Source of the DNA: Streptomyces reniochalinae
Lineage (GTDB): Bacteria > Actinomycetota > Actinomycetes > Streptomycetales > Streptomycetaceae
NCBI RefSeq assembly: GCF_003323735.1
Contig: NZ_QOIM01000049.1
Location: forward strand, 40,052 to 104,051
DNA: 64,000 nt
Reading direction: 5' to 3'
The notes below the pieces were generated by a model. That model did no database searches and was not told the DNA's origin. It saw only the letters and a list, made by a program, of their open reading frames with translations. Made by a program: the position numbers and the translations under genes. Positions 62,475 to 64,000 of this stretch are shown piece after piece (position 1 is the first letter of the stretch; each line of letters starts with the position of its first letter).

Positions 62475-62888
62475 ATGACACCGACGCTTCTCACCGACAT
62501 TGAGCGGGCCGTTCGCAGCAGCTGGGGGGCTGACACGACCACCCCGGGTTTCCGGCCGTACTGGTCTTCGGAGAATCCTGCGCGGGATCAGTGCGGTGTG
62601 ACCGCGATGGTGCTCAACGACCTGCTCGGTGGCGAGCTGATCCGAGGCGAGGTACTCGTGAAGGGGGAGCGCACGGACTACCACTGGTGGAACCGCTTGG
62701 GGATGGGCATCGAGGTCGATCTCACCCGTGAACAGTTCGGGCTGGAGGAGGTCGTGACCGAGGGCATTGTCATCCCCCGGCCACCAACGATCGTCCGACT
62801 GCGTGAGGAGTATGAGCTTCTCCGCAGGCGAGTTACTGAGAAGCTGGGTCTGCTGGAAGCCGCAAGTCCTGAGGATGCGCTCGGCTAG
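62475..62888 (+). CDS. YunG family protein, stop codon supplied by an IS insertion
   Basis: A 137-residue protein. Marks: E-N-P-A-R-D-Q-C-G-V-T-A-M-V-L-N-D-L-L-G-G-E-L, then H-W-W-N-R-L, then E-V-D-L-T-R-E-Q-F. The Q-C-G/A-V-T-A and late E-V-D-L-T patterns are those of YunG-like proteins, whose Cys and His could form a papain-like active site, though the function is not established. The TAG stop is inside the CTAG that bounds the adjacent IS element, so the natural C terminus may be altered. No neighbour gives a clue to its role. Confidence 0.7.
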   Translation: MTPTLLTDIERAVRSSWGADTTTPGFRPYWSSENPARDQCGVTAMVLNDLLGGELIRGEVLVKGERTDYHWWNRLGMGIEVDLTREQFGLEEVVTEGIVIPRPPTIVRLREEYELLRRRVTEKLGLLEAASPEDALG

Positions 62889-62944
62889 GTCGTTTCTGAT
62901 GGCTCTTGGTGGTGGATCGGTGCGGTGCTGGGCAGGTGTCCTGC

Positions 62945-63325
62945 ATGGTGCGACGGCATGAGTTGAGTGATGCGCAGTGGCAGAAGATCGAGTCGTTATT
63001 GCCGGTCAACGGCAGGCCGGGTGGGCAGTGGGCCGATCACCGGAGGGTGATCAACGGAGTGCTGTTCCGGGCCCGCACGGGTGTGCCCTGGCCTGACCTG
63101 CCCGAGCGGTATGGCCCCTGGCAGACGGTCTATGAGCGGCACCGCCGCTGGTCAGCGGATGGGACGTGGCAGCGGATTCTGGCCACTTTGCAGATCGAGG
63201 CCGACGCCGCCGATCCCGACGGCGCACTGGAGCGGAAGCTGGATGACGAGTGGGCGGTCAACATCGATTCCACCACCTGCCGTGCGCATCAGCACGCGGC
63301 GGGTGCGCGGCACCGGCCACCGTAA
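62945..63325 (+). CDS. IS5-family transposase, first frame (OrfA)
   Basis: A 126-residue N-terminal transposase part with the IS5 helix-turn-helix-like start H-E-L-S-D-A-Q-W-Q-K-I-E-S-L-L-P, then R-R-V-I-N-G-V-L-F-R-A-R-T-G-V-P-W-P-D-L-P, then W-A-V-N-I-D-S-T-T-C-R-A-H-Q-H, which includes the first DDE Asp. It stops at TAA 63323-63325. The second frame overlaps it from 63250 and is -1 relative to it, so a full transposase needs -1 frameshifting or the element is defective. Confidence 0.8.
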   Translation: MVRRHELSDAQWQKIESLLPVNGRPGGQWADHRRVINGVLFRARTGVPWPDLPERYGPWQTVYERHRRWSADGTWQRILATLQIEADAADPDGALERKLDDEWAVNIDSTTCRAHQHAAGARHRPP

Positions 63326-63885
63326 GACTTCCCGCAAAAGGGGGCGGTGCGCGTGTGGAAGCCGATGGGCGGGAGGCGTTGGGGCGCTCGCGGGGCGGGC
63401 TGACGAGCAAGGTCCACCTCTTGGCCGACGACCGGGCCCGTCCGCTGGTCTGGCGTACCTCGCCGGGCCAGCGGGGTGACAGCCCGATGTTCGTCCCCGT
63501 CCTGGAGGAGTTACGGATCCGGCGTCGTGGGCCAGGTCGACCGCGCAGCCGCCCCGACCGACTCCGCGGTGACAAGGCCTACTCCAGCCGCGGCAACCGT
63601 GCCTATCTGCGGCGACGGGGCATCAAAGCAACCATCGCCCAGCCCGATGACCAGCGGGCCAACCGCCGGCGGCAGGGGCGGGCCGGCGGCAGGCCACCGG
63701 CCTTCGACAAGGACCAGTACCGCCACCGCAGTGCCGTCGAGCGGTGCGTCAACAAGTGGAAGCAGTACCGCGCGGTGGCCAGCCGCTATGACAAGCGTGA
63801 CTACATCTTCAACGGCACACTGGCCGTCACAGCGATCAACATCTGGCTTCGCGACACCGTCCAAGAGCCATCAGAAACGCCCTAG
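63250..63885 (+). CDS. IS5-family transposase, second frame (OrfB)
   Basis: Homology from about 63355: A-D-G-R-E-A-L-G-R-S-R-G-G-L-T-S-K-V-H-L, then L-R-G-D-K-A-Y-S-S-R (second Asp region), H-R-S-A-V-E-R-C-V-N-K-W-K-Q-Y-R (catalytic Glu), and I-N-I-W-L-R-D near the end. This is the C-terminal catalytic part. Its stop TAG is within the terminal CTAG of the element. An A4G5 run (63336-63344) lies in the junction, but 3' of the OrfA stop, so it cannot serve classical slippage from that frame. Confidence 0.75.
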   Translation: MGGQHRFHHLPCASARGGCAAPATVRLPAKGGGARVEADGREALGRSRGGLTSKVHLLADDRARPLVWRTSPGQRGDSPMFVPVLEELRIRRRGPGRPRSRPDRLRGDKAYSSRGNRAYLRRRGIKATIAQPDDQRANRRRQGRAGGRPPAFDKDQYRHRSAVERCVNKWKQYRAVASRYDKRDYIFNGTLAVTAINIWLRDTVQEPSETP

Positions 63886-63911
63886 TACTGCAACGGTGCT
63901 TGCGGTGACTG

Positions 63912-64000
63912 GTGGCCAGGTTGGTCGTTGGCCTGTTCGTGAGTGGGGACCTTGCTGATGTCAGGTTGTGGGCGGGTGAACTGGGCGCTGTGCATGAGCG
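63912..64000 (+). CDS. Start of an IS701-type transposase, cut by the window edge
   Basis: The frame reads D-L-A-D-V-R-L-W-A-G-E-L-G-A-V-H-E-R at the window end. This matches the N terminus of IS701-family transposases (W-A-x-E-L-x-x-V-H-x-R-I-A-x-R-F). The preceding TACTGCAACGG sequence right after the IS5 element looks like its left end. GTG 63912 or GTG 63939 could be the start. The rest lies outside. Confidence 0.55.
   Translation, partial: MARLVVGLFVSGDLADVRLWAGELGAVHE

Larger units (their letters stand above)
62885..63885 (+). mobile_element. IS5-family (IS427-type) insertion sequence, about 1 kb
   Basis: The terminal inverted repeats share CGTTTCTGATGGCTCTTGG at both ends (left 62891-62909, right 63861-63879 reversed). 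CTAG lies at each extreme (62885-62888 and 63882-63885), either as target duplication or as part of the ends; 24 of 25 terminal bases match. Two overlapping transposase frames lie inside. The element is inserted exactly at the end of the YunG-like gene. Size, ends and protein match IS5-family elements common in Streptomyces. Confidence 0.88.

Overview
The window reads as chromosomal DNA of a Streptomyces-like actinomycete. It has very high GC, many GTG/TTG starts, frequent 4-base ATGA/GTGA gene overlaps, and actinobacterial families throughout (TetR, LacI, PucR, MarR and ArsR regulators, ECF sigma, lipoproteins, Ccr-like enzyme). This is inferred from sequence style only; no rRNA, tRNA or CRISPR array was seen.

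Layout. 1-5.1 kb: a partial membrane protein, a VOC protein, a type-B carboxylesterase, and a TetR repressor divergent from a two-gene redox operon (FMN split-barrel protein plus VanB-type reductase). 5.1-7.9 kb: an internally deleted methyltransferase, GAPDH and a GlxA-type regulator. 8.1-19.8 kb: a complete L-rhamnose system. Kinase, fused aldolase/dehydrogenase and isomerase lie on the minus strand, and an ABC importer plus LacI regulator on the plus strand. The shared divergent promoter carries two near-identical operators placed as mirror images. 19.8-23.2 kb: gene-poor DNA with an oxidoreductase remnant and a 216-bp MITE-like fold-back element. 23.3-36.3 kb: mixed single genes (GNAT, MFS/ArsR pair, secreted hydrolase, lipoproteins, ECF sigma with a small membrane protein, PHP metallohydrolase, epimerase/DJ-1 pair, beta-lactamase-like protein) with several broken genes. 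36.3-37.0 kb: remnants of three gene ends. 37.1-43 kb: a MarR-controlled cyclase/aromatic monooxygenase operon and a TetX-like monooxygenase.

44.3-59.7 kb is the most coherent novel-looking locus. A PucR regulator sits between two divergent operons. One encodes a DUF3311/MctP-like monocarboxylate importer, a non-canonical crotonase, an NDP-forming acyl-CoA synthetase, an MFS protein and a Ccr-like reductase with altered CO2-pocket residues. The other encodes crotonase, Fe-alcohol dehydrogenase, MmsA, 3-hydroxyisobutyryl-CoA hydrolase, OsmC-like protein and another crotonase. Both operons start from the same roughly 51-bp promoter block. Together they predict uptake, CoA activation, hydration, thioester hydrolysis, oxidation and conversion to propionyl- or acetyl-CoA of a short monocarboxylate such as methacrylate, acrylate or 3-hydroxy acids.

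59.7-64 kb is a decay and mobile-element zone: a frameshifted Cas3 HD remnant cut by an IS110-type tail, a frameshifted small gene, a membrane protein, a YunG-like gene with an IS5-family element inserted at its stop codon, and the start of an IS701-type transposase at the window edge.
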